Below, piece after piece: positions 26,890-35,369 of a DNA stretch of 64,000 nucleotides. The position numbers were made by a program, and so were the translations under genes. The stretch covers positions 558,001-622,000 of the forward strand of contig NZ_CP011273.1 of the NCBI RefSeq assembly GCF_001610895.1, written 5' to 3'. This stretch comes from Planctomyces sp. SH-PL62. GTDB taxonomy: Bacteria > Planctomycetota > Planctomycetia > Isosphaerales > Isosphaeraceae. The notes under the pieces were generated by a model, which saw only the letters and a list, made by a program, of their open reading frames with translations, had not been told where the DNA came from and did not search any database. Positions within the stretch are counted from its first letter, which is position 1; the number at the start of each line of letters is the position of its first letter.

Positions 26890-27720
26890 ATGCGTTTCAT
26901 GGTGATGGTCAGGGCGACGAAGGAGTCCGAGTCCGAAACCGGGCCTGTGTCGGACGAGAAGCTCCTGCGAGAGATGCTGGAGTTCAACGGGGAGCTGGCG
27001 AGGGCCGGCGTCATGCTCGCGGGCGAGGGCCTCCACCCCAGCTCGAAAGGGGCGCGGGTGAGGTTCGCGACCGACGGCTCGCGGACCGTGGTCGACGGCC
27101 CGTTCGCCGAGACCAAGGAGCTGATCGCCGGCTACTGGCTCTGGCAGGTGGAATCGCTGGAAGAGTGCGTCGAATGGGTCCGGCGCAGTCCCGCCCCATT
27201 CGCCACCGATTGCGAGATCGAGATCCGTCCCGTCGGTTGCGGCTCGGGTGCCGCCCGATGGGAGACTTTTGCTGAAAGGAATGACGAGATGCGATTCATG
27301 GTGATCGTCAAGGCGACGAAGGACTCCGAGGCCGGCACGCCGCCCGACGAGAAGCTGATGGCCGCGATGGGGAACTTCAACGAGGAGCTGGTGAAGGCCG
27401 GCGTGATGCTCGCGGGCGAGGGCCTCCACCCCAGCTCGAAAGGGGCGCGGGTGAGGTTCGCGACCGACGGCTCGCGGACCGTGGTCGACGGCCCGTTCGC
27501 CGAGACCAAGGAGCTGATCGCCGGCTACTGGCTCTGGCAGGTGAAGTCGCTGGAGGAATGCATCGAGTGGGTCAGGCGCTGCCCCGCCCCGTTCGCCACC
27601 GATTGCGAGATCGAGATCCGCCAGGTGTACGAGGCCGAGGACTTCGGCGAGGCGTTCACCCCCGAGCTTCGCGAGCAGGAGGAACGCGTGCGTCAGATGG
27701 CGGCCAAGCTCCAGGCGTGA
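26890..27720 (+). CDS. Tandem DGPF (YciI-like) protein, two domains in one open frame
   Basis: 276 residues from ATG 26890. Two domains, about residues 1-115 and 134-276, each start MRFMVxVxATK and contain VVDGPFAETKELIAGYW, the DGPF motif of YCII-related proteins. No stop separates them. A second ATG at 27289 has its own ribosome site (GAAAGGA 27275-27281), so two proteins may be made. The two copies share 138 identical bases (27013-27150 and 27406-27543). The ECF42-type sigma factor follows 44 bases later, the conserved partner of DGPF proteins. Biochemical role unknown. Confidence 0.85.
   Translation: MRFMVMVRATKESESETGPVSDEKLLREMLEFNGELARAGVMLAGEGLHPSSKGARVRFATDGSRTVVDGPFAETKELIAGYWLWQVESLEECVEWVRRSPAPFATDCEIEIRPVGCGSGAARWETFAERNDEMRFMVIVKATKDSEAGTPPDEKLMAAMGNFNEELVKAGVMLAGEGLHPSSKGARVRFATDGSRTVVDGPFAETKELIAGYWLWQVKSLEECIEWVRRCPAPFATDCEIEIRQVYEAEDFGEAFTPELREQEERVRQMAAKLQA
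27289..27720 (+). CDS. Second DGPF (YciI-like) unit with its own start
   Basis: 143 residues from ATG 27289, preceded by GAAAGGA at a spacing of about seven bases. It ends with the usual C-terminus of the family (EAFTPELREQEERVRQM), which the first copy lacks, so this is the complete member and the first may be a duplicated copy that lost its stop. Listed apart because the start and RBS support independent translation. Confidence 0.7.
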   Translation: MRFMVIVKATKDSEAGTPPDEKLMAAMGNFNEELVKAGVMLAGEGLHPSSKGARVRFATDGSRTVVDGPFAETKELIAGYWLWQVKSLEECIEWVRRCPAPFATDCEIEIRQVYEAEDFGEAFTPELREQEERVRQMAAKLQA

Positions 27721-27764
27721 GCCCGGCTTGCCCCGAGACGCCGAAGCTGGTCTGATCGGACGTC

Positions 27765-29051
27765 ATGACGACCGATCCGATCCATCGCACGATCGACGCG
27801 GTCTGGCGGATCGAGTCGGCGAAGGTCATCGCCGTGCTCGCCCGCCGGACCCGCGACGTCGGCCTGGCCGAAGACCTCGCGCACGACGCGCTCGTCGCCG
27901 CGCTGGAGCAATGGCCGAAAACGGGCGTCCCGGAGAAGCCGGGCGCCTGGCTGCTGGCCGCCGCGCGGCGGCGCGCGATCGACGCCCACCGTCGCGACCG
28001 GGCCTTCGACCGCAATCGCGAGGAGATCGCCGCCCGCTTCGAGGCCGAGCCCGCGCCCGACCTCGACGCGGCGCTCGACGACGAGGTCGGCGACGACCTC
28101 CTGCGGCTGATCTTCACGACCTGCCACCCGGCCCTCTCCACCGAGGCCCGCACCGCCCTGACCCTCCGCCTCCTGGGCGGCCTGACGACCGACGAGATCG
28201 CCCGCGCCTTCCTCGTCCCCGAACCCACGGTCGCCCAGCGCATCGTGCGGGCCAAGCGGACCCTGACCGAGAAGGCCGTCCCCTTCGAGGTCCCCCGCGG
28301 CCCCGACCTGCTGTCCCGGCTGGGCTCGGTCCTGGCGGTCGTCTACCTGATCTTCAACGAGGGCTACGCCGCCACCGCCGGCGACGACTTGATGCGCCCC
28401 GCGCTCTGCGAGGAGGCCCTCCGCCTGGGCCGCATCCTCGCCGAGCTGGCCCCGGCCGAGCCCGAGGTCCACGGTCTGGCCGCCTTGATGGAGATCCAGG
28501 CGTCTCGGGCCCGGGCGCGGGTCGGGCCGTCGGGCGAGCCGATCCTGCTCCTGGACCAGAACCGGGCGCGATGGGACCACGTCCTGATCCGCCGGGGCCT
28601 GGCCGCCCTGGACCGCGCCGAGGCCCTCGGCGAACCCCGAGGCCCCTACGTCCTCCAGGCTGCCATCGCCGCCTGCCACGCCCGCGCCCGGACGGCCGAC
28701 GCGACCGACTGGCCCCGCATCGCCGACTACTATGCGGAACTCGCCCGGGTCGCCCCTTCCCCCGTCGTCGAGTTGAACCGCGCCATGGCCGTCGCGATGG
28801 CTTCCGGCCCCGCCGCCGGCCTCGCGCTCCTCGACCCCCTGACGACCGAGCCGACCCTCCACGACTATCCCTACCTCTCCAGCGCCCGCGGCGACCTCCT
28901 CGCCAAGCTCGGCCGCCACGCCGAGGCCCTCCCCGCCTTTGAACGCGCCGCCGCCCTCACCCGCAACGCCCGCGAACGCGCCTGGCTCCTCGCCCGCGCC
29001 CGGGAGTGCGCCGACGCCTCGGAGCCTTCCCCGTCGACGGATCCACCCTGA
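27765..29051 (+). CDS. ECF42-type RNA polymerase sigma factor with C-terminal TPR-like domain
   Basis: 428 residues. Region 2 is in SAKVIAVLARRTRDVGLAEDLAHDAL; region 4 in LTTDEIARAFLVPEPTVAQRIVRAKR (read in part). After about residue 180 comes the long conserved extension of this group, beginning LAVVYLIFNEGYAATAGDDL and containing TPR-like helices (AEALPAFERAAALTRNARE). ECF42 factors lack a classical anti-sigma and are encoded beside DGPF proteins, as here; the extension is needed for activity in studied members. Likely target: the DGPF gene itself. Confidence 0.9.
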   Translation: MTTDPIHRTIDAVWRIESAKVIAVLARRTRDVGLAEDLAHDALVAALEQWPKTGVPEKPGAWLLAAARRRAIDAHRRDRAFDRNREEIAARFEAEPAPDLDAALDDEVGDDLLRLIFTTCHPALSTEARTALTLRLLGGLTTDEIARAFLVPEPTVAQRIVRAKRTLTEKAVPFEVPRGPDLLSRLGSVLAVVYLIFNEGYAATAGDDLMRPALCEEALRLGRILAELAPAEPEVHGLAALMEIQASRARARVGPSGEPILLLDQNRARWDHVLIRRGLAALDRAEALGEPRGPYVLQAAIAACHARARTADATDWPRIADYYAELARVAPSPVVELNRAMAVAMASGPAAGLALLDPLTTEPTLHDYPYLSSARGDLLAKLGRHAEALPAFERAAALTRNARERAWLLARARECADASEPSPSTDPP

Positions 29052-29154
29052 TGCCACCGAACTTCTCGGGGATCAGGTTTCCTGCTGTCATGGTGACATG
29101 TCTCGATTCGGCTTGAGTAAAGAGGTTTCCGAGTCTCCCCGCCGCGCCCGCCTC

Positions 29155-31902
29155 TCAGGTCGCTCTCGTCGCCTTGGAGCCCGTAGGGGGCTCGGGCGGT
29201 CCTGGTCGCCGGCTCGCGGCTTCCCTTCGCGCCCGGGCGCAATCCTCGAAGTGGCGCGTGATCAGCGCCGTCCACCCGGTCTGGTGGCTGGCCCCCAGCC
29301 CCCGGCCGTCGTCGCCGTGGAAATACTCGTGGAACAGGATGAGATCCCGCCAGTGCGGGTCCCCCGCGAAACGCCGCTCCGACCCCTGGCCGGGGCGGCG
29401 TCCCTGCTCGTCCGCCCGGAACAGGCGGGCCAGCCGCTGGCCGATCTCATGGGCCGCCTCGGATAGGCTCCAGAGCCGGCCTGAACCGCGAGGGGACTCG
29501 ACCTTGAACTCGTCGCCGTAGAAGTGGTGGTAACGCTCCAGCGCCTCGACCAGAAGGTAGTTGATGGGGAACCAGACCGGTCCTCGCCAGTTCGAGTTTC
29601 CGCCGAAGTCCGTCGTCTCCATGTCTCCCGGACTGTAGGGCACCCGGTACTCCCGATCGCCGGCTCGGAACACATAGGGCTTGTCCTTGTAGGCGCGCGA
29701 CAGGGAGCGGATCCCGTAGGGGGAAAGGAATTCGTCTTCGTCCAGGACGCGGCGCAGCACGCGTTCCAGTTGATTGCGTCGCGGCAGGGCCAGAAGCCGC
29801 CTGCGGCGGCCCGGCTCGCCCTTGACCTCCATGCAGGCGATGTACCGGAGCACCTCCTTGCGGTATTCAAGGAACCATCGCATCCGCTTCTCGAACCGGG
29901 GCAGTTCGGCGTGGATGATCTCCTCCTCGAGGACTTCCACGGCCAGGAGCGGAATCAAGCCGACGAGCGAGCGGACCCGCAGGGGCACCGACTCGTGCGC
30001 GCACCTGAGGTGGTCGTAGTAGAACCCGTCCTCCTCGTCCCAGAGCCCGGTGCCCCCCAGGTGGTTCAGGGCGTCCGCGATCTGGACGAAGTGTTCGAAG
30101 AACTTGCTGGCGATGTCCTCGTAGGCCGGGTCGGACCGAGCCAGCTCGATGGCCATGGCGAGCATCGTCGTGCAGTAGAAGCCCATCCAGGCGGTCCCGT
30201 CGGCCTGCTCCAGCCGGCCGCCGGCCGGCACGCCCTTAGAGCGGTCGAAGACGCCGATGTTATCCAGCCCGAGAAAGCCCCCCGAGAAGACGTTCTCGCC
30301 CGCCGCGTCGTGGCGGTTGATCCACCAGGTGAAGTTCAAGAGCAGCTTCTGGAAGACGCTTTCCAGGAAACCGAGATCCCGGACGCCGCAGAGCTTGTAA
30401 ACGCGCCAGCAGGCGTAGGCGTGGACCGGGGGGTTGATGTCGGAGAGGTCGTACTCGAAGGCCGGGAGCTGGCCGTTGGGGTGCAGATACCACTCGCGCA
30501 GAACCAGCTGGAGCTGGGCCTTGGCGAAGGCGGGGTCGATGTGGGCGAAGGCCAACATCTGGAAGGCGAGGTCCCAGCCGAAGAAGGCCGGATACTCCCA
30601 CTTGTCCGGCACCGAGATCACGTCTCGGTTGTAGAGATGGGGCCAGGCATGGTTGGGATGTCGCCGCCGGCTTTCCGGCGGCTGGGGCTGGAGGCGGTCG
30701 CCGTCCAGCCACTCGGCCACGTTGTAGTAGTAGAATTGCTTCGACCAGAGCAAGCCGGCGTAGGCCTGGCGGCAGACGAGTTGCTCCTCCTCGGTCAACT
30801 CACGGGGGATGCGGCGCTCATAGAAGGCGTCGGCCTCGCGGGTCCGAGCGTCGAAGATCGCCCCGAATTGGGGTCCGAAGGGCGTCCCCGGCGTCCCGTC
30901 CTCGGGGGATAATCGCAGAAGGACCGTCGCCCGGCCCCTCGCCGGGACGTCCAGGACGTAATGGGCCGCCGCTTTCGTGCCGAATCGACCTGGGTTCACC
31001 GCATCGGCCCGACCCTGGATCAGGTGGCGGTGGAAGGCGTCCTTCACGTAAGCTCCGGCGTTCTCCGCCCCGAACAGATGGGCCAGGTTCGTCTCGTTCT
31101 CGGTGAAGAGCCAGTCCGGCGTCCTGCCGTCGGGACCGGGAGCCGCCGACAGGCGGACGCGCCCGAGGGTCGCGTGTTCGGCCCGGACCGCGAGATCACC
31201 CGCCTCCTGCCACAGCCGCGGCCTGGGCCACCGACCTTCCTCATACGCGCTGCCCCAGGACCAGGTGTTGCGGAACCAGAGGGTGGGGAGCAGGTGCAGC
31301 CGCGCCGACTCCGTCGCCCGGTTGGCGACGGTCACCCGGATGAGGAGGTCGTCGGGCGCGGCCTTGGCGTACTCGGCCAGGACGTCGAAGTAGCGGTCGT
31401 CGTCGAAGACCCCGGCGTCGATCAGCTCGAACTCCGGCTCCTGCCGCCCCCGGCGACGGTTCTCCTCGACGAGCCGGACGTAGGGGAACTCGGCCTGCGG
31501 ATACTTGTAGAGGGCCTTCAGGTAGCTGTGCGTGGGGGTGGCGTCAAGATAGAAGTAGCACTCCTTGACATCCTCGGAATGGTTCCCCTCGGGGTTGGTC
31601 AGGCCGAAGAGGCGTTCCTTGAGGATCGGGTCCTTCTCGTTCCAGAGGGCCAGGGCGAAGCAGAGACGGCATTCGCGATCGCAGATCCCGAGCAGGCCAT
31701 CCTCGCCCCAGCGGTAGGCGCGGCTGCGGGCGTGGTCGTGCGGGAAGTAGCGCCAGAAGTCGCCGTCGGGCGAGTAGTCCTCACGGACGGTCGCCCACTG
31801 GCGCTCGGATAGGTACGGCCCCCATCGCTTCCAGTTCTTCTCGCGACGGGCGTCTTCCTGCAGGCGTTGCACTTCGTGATCGAGCGGGCGTTCGATGTCC
31901 AT
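29155..31902 (-). CDS. Large glucosidase of the MGH1/GH63-like clan
   Basis: 915 residues from ATG 31902 (MDIERPLDHEVQRLQEDARR). No signal peptide, so cytoplasmic. The (alpha/alpha)6 barrel part includes YPAFFGWDLAFQMLAFAHID, GGFLGLDNIGVFDRSKG and ETTDFGGNSNWRGPVWFPIN, motifs of GH63-like mannosylglycerate or glucosylglycerate hydrolases and of uncharacterised 'glucosidases' of about 900 residues. Acidic residues in WDLAFQ and the C-terminal HEYFHGDDGRGLGASHQTGW region are probable catalytic and binding parts. Substrate unknown; an alpha-linked glucoside or compatible solute is likely. Confidence 0.85.
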   Translation of the reverse strand: MDIERPLDHEVQRLQEDARREKNWKRWGPYLSERQWATVREDYSPDGDFWRYFPHDHARSRAYRWGEDGLLGICDRECRLCFALALWNEKDPILKERLFGLTNPEGNHSEDVKECYFYLDATPTHSYLKALYKYPQAEFPYVRLVEENRRRGRQEPEFELIDAGVFDDDRYFDVLAEYAKAAPDDLLIRVTVANRATESARLHLLPTLWFRNTWSWGSAYEEGRWPRPRLWQEAGDLAVRAEHATLGRVRLSAAPGPDGRTPDWLFTENETNLAHLFGAENAGAYVKDAFHRHLIQGRADAVNPGRFGTKAAAHYVLDVPARGRATVLLRLSPEDGTPGTPFGPQFGAIFDARTREADAFYERRIPRELTEEEQLVCRQAYAGLLWSKQFYYYNVAEWLDGDRLQPQPPESRRRHPNHAWPHLYNRDVISVPDKWEYPAFFGWDLAFQMLAFAHIDPAFAKAQLQLVLREWYLHPNGQLPAFEYDLSDINPPVHAYACWRVYKLCGVRDLGFLESVFQKLLLNFTWWINRHDAAGENVFSGGFLGLDNIGVFDRSKGVPAGGRLEQADGTAWMGFYCTTMLAMAIELARSDPAYEDIASKFFEHFVQIADALNHLGGTGLWDEEDGFYYDHLRCAHESVPLRVRSLVGLIPLLAVEVLEEEIIHAELPRFEKRMRWFLEYRKEVLRYIACMEVKGEPGRRRRLLALPRRNQLERVLRRVLDEDEFLSPYGIRSLSRAYKDKPYVFRAGDREYRVPYSPGDMETTDFGGNSNWRGPVWFPINYLLVEALERYHHFYGDEFKVESPRGSGRLWSLSEAAHEIGQRLARLFRADEQGRRPGQGSERRFAGDPHWRDLILFHEYFHGDDGRGLGASHQTGWTALITRHFEDCARARREAASRRPGPPEPPTGSKATRAT

Positions 31903-32176
31903 CGCCGGTGCTCCGGTGGAATGATTGTCCCGCCCGCCCGTGCTCGCTGCGGGCGAATCACGTCGCCTTTCCATCGCCTGCCTGACTTCGACGATGGTCG
32001 GTCGTAGTGCATCACCCCGCACAATTCGTTCCCGAAGCCGATGGCGCTCCAACTGGCCGGCGGATCGAGTCGGCGAACCTCGCGCGGCGGGATCTTGTCA
32101 GCCCGCCCCTCGCGACTCGGAAGACCAGGTGAATGGGATTGTCCGGCGATGTTTTCGGCGCGTCAGGGAGGCTACA
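31903..32176. other. Intergenic before the transposase scar
   Basis: About 270 bases with no gene or RNA I can support; presumably carries the promoter for the glucosidase gene and the left remains of the decayed insertion sequence. Confidence 0.35.
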
Positions 32177-32478
32177 TTGTACGAGGTTCGGGGCCGAGTG
32201 GGCTGGCGCCACCACGTCACGCTCTCGCTCCTGGCGCTGTGGTTCCTCTGCTGCGAACGGCGGCGGGTCGGGCGCGGGAACCCCGGCGGTGACCGTGTCG
32301 CAGGTGTGCAAGGTCTTCGCCCGTCTGTTGCGCATCCCGGCGTCGGACCCAGAGCGGATCGCCGCGGAGGTGTCGCGCGTCCTGTGGCGGAAAGCGGAAG
32401 GAGGCGGCGCGGATCTGCCACTGGCACAAGGCCACCGGCGGCTTTCCGCCGCGCCGGCCGCCACCGGATACCAGTTGA
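32177..32478 (+). pseudogene. IS701/IS4-type transposase remnant, C-terminal end
   Basis: Three pieces in different frames read as one known C-terminus: VGWRHHVTLSLLALWFLCCE, then GTPAVTVSQVCKVFARLLRI, then CHWHKATGGFPPRRPPPDTS followed by TGA at 32476-32478. This matches the tail of IS701-family transposases. The N-terminal catalytic part is absent and at least two frameshifts are present, so it is dead. No terminal inverted repeats were found. Confidence 0.75.
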
Positions 32479-32536
32479 TCAGGTGAGACTTCGTTGAATC
32501 GGTGGCAGTCCAACTAGTTTGCGAAAGAGTGTTTCA

Positions 32537-32779
32537 ATGTGGCTGCGGCAAAGCGTGGTATCCTTATGCGCATGCCTTATTTTGTTGGCATTCGGCGTCA
32601 TGAATTCAACTGTTTTGTTTGTGCCTAGCCTGCTAGACTTTGGATTGATCGGTGTTGTTCCGCTGGCGATAGTTTGGCTCGTGCAAAGAGCCTTTGGGAT
32701 TCGCTTAATAAATTGCATCGCTATATATTTCATGATTCTGCTTGTGTTCTTGCTTCTTCTTCCTGCCGCTCCGTTATAG
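32537..32779 (+). CDS. Small AT-rich membrane protein, possibly acquired
   Basis: 80 residues from ATG 32537 with GAAAGAG eight bases upstream; TTG 32519 is an alternative. Two hydrophobic stretches (SVVSLCACLILLAFGVM; FMILLVFLLLLPAAPL) and a middle one (FGLIGVVPLAIVWLV) make it a two- to three-helix membrane protein. Base composition is much poorer in G+C than its neighbours and codon use is unlike them, and it lies directly after a transposase scar, so horizontal transfer is likely. No family recognised. Confidence 0.5.
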   Translation: MWLRQSVVSLCACLILLAFGVMNSTVLFVPSLLDFGLIGVVPLAIVWLVQRAFGIRLINCIAIYFMILLVFLLLLPAAPL

Positions 32780-32896
32780 GGCAGCGAGACGGGCGGGTGG
32801 GTTGGAATAAAGGACCGTGAAGGCTGGGGGCGATCGCCCCGAGATCGCCGGGGCCTTCCCGATGTCGTCTTCGCCGATGTGGAGGTTGATTACGCC

Positions 32897-33541
32897 ATGC
32901 GTCGCTTCGGCCGGCTTCTCCTGGTCACGCTCCTGCGGGGCGTGCTGCTCCTGGCACCCGTCGTGCTGCTCGCCGTGCTGGTGCGAGAGGGCTGGCGGAT
33001 GCTCCGCGAGCTCATCCATCCGATCGCCCAGTTGCTCCCCGCGGAGCGGTTCTTCGGCATCCTGACCGAAGACCTGATCTCGGCGGTCGTCCTCGTCCTG
33101 GCCGCGCTGCTCGCGGGCCTGTTCGTCGCCACGAGGCCCGGCCGATCGCTCAGCGATCGGCTGGAACGCACCGTGCTCTACCGGGTTCCGGGTTACCTCA
33201 TCCTGCGGGGGGCCGTGGCAGGCGTCCCGGGCCTCGACGAGAAGTCGCGGACCGAACCCGCGCTGGTGAATCTGGATGACGGCTGGGCCTTCGCGCTGGT
33301 CGTCGAGCGGCTCCCCTCCGGCTTCTGCACGATCTTCCTGCCCGACTCCCCCACGCCCACGACCGGGGACGTGCGCATCATCGAGGCCTCGCGGGTACGA
33401 CCCCTCGACGCCCCGATGCTCGGTTTCCTGGGCTGCTTGACCCGGTCCGGGGTCGGCGCCGGCGACCTGGTCGGACGGGTCCTGATCGACCGCGAGGCGG
33501 GGCCCGGACGCGATCAGTCCGGGCCGTCCGGCTTGCGGTAG
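32897..33541 (+). CDS. DUF502 family membrane protein
   Basis: 214 residues from ATG 32897, with GGAGG at 32881-32885. Two membrane helices (LLLVTLLRGVLLLAPVVLLAVL; LISAVVLVLAALLAGLFVA) are followed by RSLSDRLERTVLYRVPGY and the cytoplasmic part with ALVVERLPSGFCTIFLPDSP, matching DUF502. Function unknown. Its last 28 bases overlap the end of the convergent DUF4838-like gene. Confidence 0.8.
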   Translation: MRRFGRLLLVTLLRGVLLLAPVVLLAVLVREGWRMLRELIHPIAQLLPAERFFGILTEDLISAVVLVLAALLAGLFVATRPGRSLSDRLERTVLYRVPGYLILRGAVAGVPGLDEKSRTEPALVNLDDGWAFALVVERLPSGFCTIFLPDSPTPTTGDVRIIEASRVRPLDAPMLGFLGCLTRSGVGAGDLVGRVLIDREAGPGRDQSGPSGLR

Positions 33542-34563
33542 GCCGCCAGGACCGCGCCGTACTCGTCGAGAAACTCGGGCTCGCCGTACCGGCGGCGGTA
33601 CTCGGCGTCGACGTAGACGGCGAAGCTGGTGACGTGGCGGATGCCTCGCGAGCCGTAGGTCGCCACGTCGGCTTCGAGCACGTCGCGCCGCCAGGGGAGT
33701 TTCACGGCGGGGCGCTTCCACTTCGAGAACAGGGAGACGTCCAGCCAGTACTCCAGGACCTGGGCCGTCTCCGCCGGGAAGACCTGGAGGTTGGCGTCGA
33801 GCAGGTGGAGGCCGTCGGGCTGGCTCGGGTCGGCCTGTTCCGCGTAGGGGGCGTCGTAGCGCCGGCGGATCGGGGCGTACTCCAGGAAGACGCCCGGCTC
33901 GGGCTTCACCGACTTCGGCGGTGGCAGGGTGTCGGTGTAGGCCAGGTGGGCGAGAGCGGCCCTGGCGTCGATCTCGCGCAAGGCGCGAATCACCCGGTTC
34001 TCGACCAGGAGCGCCTGGTCGGAAGGGCTGAGTTCGCGGCACGTGGGGCAGGCGCACCAGGGAAGTCCGTCGTCGCCCCAGAGGAAGTACCGTCCGGTGG
34101 TCGGCTTCAGCGTGCGGGAGATCGCGACGGCGTTCCCGGCGATCAACTCCAGCGCCTCCGGAGAGCTCGGGCAGCAGTTGGAGTCGGGGTTCCGGCGTCC
34201 CGATGCGTCCATCCGGAAGAACTCCGGGCTGCGGTCGAACAGGCTGCGGGGCAGCAGCTCCCCCATGGCGTGCAGTTCGTACTCGACCTCCAGCCCGAGC
34301 CGCTTGCAGGCTTCGAGGAACCGTCGGCCGGCGTCGGCCTGGATCCAGTCGACGACCGCCCGGGGCGAGGTCGGGTGGTGGATTCCGATGGTCGTCAGCC
34401 CCGCCCGCGCGGCCCGCTCGGGCCAGTCGCCGAGCGTCAAATCCTCGGGTACGAGCACCACGCCGCGAGTCACCATCCCGGCCGCTCCGGGCTCTCTCGC
34501 CGAGAGCCTCGGACCCAAAACGGCGGCCAGGCTCGCAGCCATGAAGCATCGACGATTCAACAT
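33514..34563 (-). CDS. Exported DUF4838-like, glycosidase-fold protein
   Basis: 349 residues. MLNRRCFMAASLAAVLGPRLSA is a signal sequence (possibly Tat-like, RRC). The body resembles DUF4838-type TIM-barrel proteins: FEACKRLG-type helices, YFLWGDDGLPWCACPTCRELSPSDQ (the cysteine-bearing LSPSDQ motif), and a beta-strand with HLAYTDT. These are linked to GH20-like folds; no activity is proven. Convergent overlap with DUF502 at the 3' end. Confidence 0.72.
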   Translation of the reverse strand: MLNRRCFMAASLAAVLGPRLSAREPGAAGMVTRGVVLVPEDLTLGDWPERAARAGLTTIGIHHPTSPRAVVDWIQADAGRRFLEACKRLGLEVEYELHAMGELLPRSLFDRSPEFFRMDASGRRNPDSNCCPSSPEALELIAGNAVAISRTLKPTTGRYFLWGDDGLPWCACPTCRELSPSDQALLVENRVIRALREIDARAALAHLAYTDTLPPPKSVKPEPGVFLEYAPIRRRYDAPYAEQADPSQPDGLHLLDANLQVFPAETAQVLEYWLDVSLFSKWKRPAVKLPWRRDVLEADVATYGSRGIRHVTSFAVYVDAEYRRRYGEPEFLDEYGAVLAAYRKPDGPD

Positions 34564-34700
34564 GATCGTTCACCAAACGCCATGCTCGGCCTCGCCCCGC
34601 CCCCCTCACGGTGTCGAGGCGACGAATTCCGGGCGGCCGCTTTCCTTGCTGGAAAGCGTAGCAGAACGAGGTCGGCGTTCAACCGTGAGCGAGGCGGCTT

Positions 34701-35129
34701 TCAGGAGAAGGCGTGGCCGAACGAGACGAGGCCGCTGAAAAGCCAGGCGAGCCAGCCGAGCGTCCAGAACACGAGCCGGAACGCCCCCGCGCCGCGACGG
34801 AAAGGAAGCGGGACGACCTGGGCGATCAGCCCCAGGGCGAGGATCGGGCCGCAGACGAAGGCCAGGAAAACGGCGAACTCCAGGCAGCACCCCTGCCCCC
34901 CGCGCGCGATCGGCCCGACGAACGGGCCGGTGATCGTCGCCAGCGTCGTCAGCAGCACGGGACGCTGCCGGACGTCGCTCGGCGAGCCCGAACTGGTCGC
35001 GAGATAGGTCAAGACGGTGAACGGGATGAGCAACCCCAGGAAGATCCAGCCGCGGATCCGCCAGGAGCGCGACGGCGATTTCATCGCCCCGAAATCGGCG
35101 AAATCGGAATCCGAGGATGTCTTGTTCAT
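34701..35129 (-). CDS. Small membrane protein
   Basis: 142 residues from ATG 35129 (MNKTSSDSDFADFGAMKSP). Three or four hydrophobic segments: GWIFLGLLIPFTVLTYLA, GCCLEFAVFLAFVCGPILAL and LVFWTLGWLAWLFSGLVSF. No family recognised. It is transcribed away from the ECF fusion regulator 240 bases to its right. Confidence 0.6.
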   Translation of the reverse strand: MNKTSSDSDFADFGAMKSPSRSWRIRGWIFLGLLIPFTVLTYLATSSGSPSDVRQRPVLLTTLATITGPFVGPIARGGQGCCLEFAVFLAFVCGPILALGLIAQVVPLPFRRGAGAFRLVFWTLGWLAWLFSGLVSFGHAFS

Positions 35130-35369
35130 GACCCCGACTCCGAAGGTCTCTCTCTCGACCCGAGCGTCCCGGGATCTCCCGAGCGTAATCCCGAGGAGCG
35201 GGAAAAACCAAGGGGAAAGCGCCGGTCGATCGTTCCCAACGGCCTCTCCCGGCCCTCGCAACGACGGGCGCGTTACGCTGGACGGCGGGTTTCTCCGGAT
35301 TCCTGGAACCTGGGCGGGGATTGCGGTCACTGCCTCTCCAGACGCGAATCGAAGGGACGGGGGCCGGCG

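Noticed and set aside
27011-27509. Minus-strand frames opposite the DGPF genes
   Set aside because: They are duplicated only because the plus-strand genes are; no start signals or motifs.
32012-32513. Minus-strand frames across the transposase scar
   Set aside because: The plus-strand pieces match the known transposase tail in order; the minus-strand readings match nothing.
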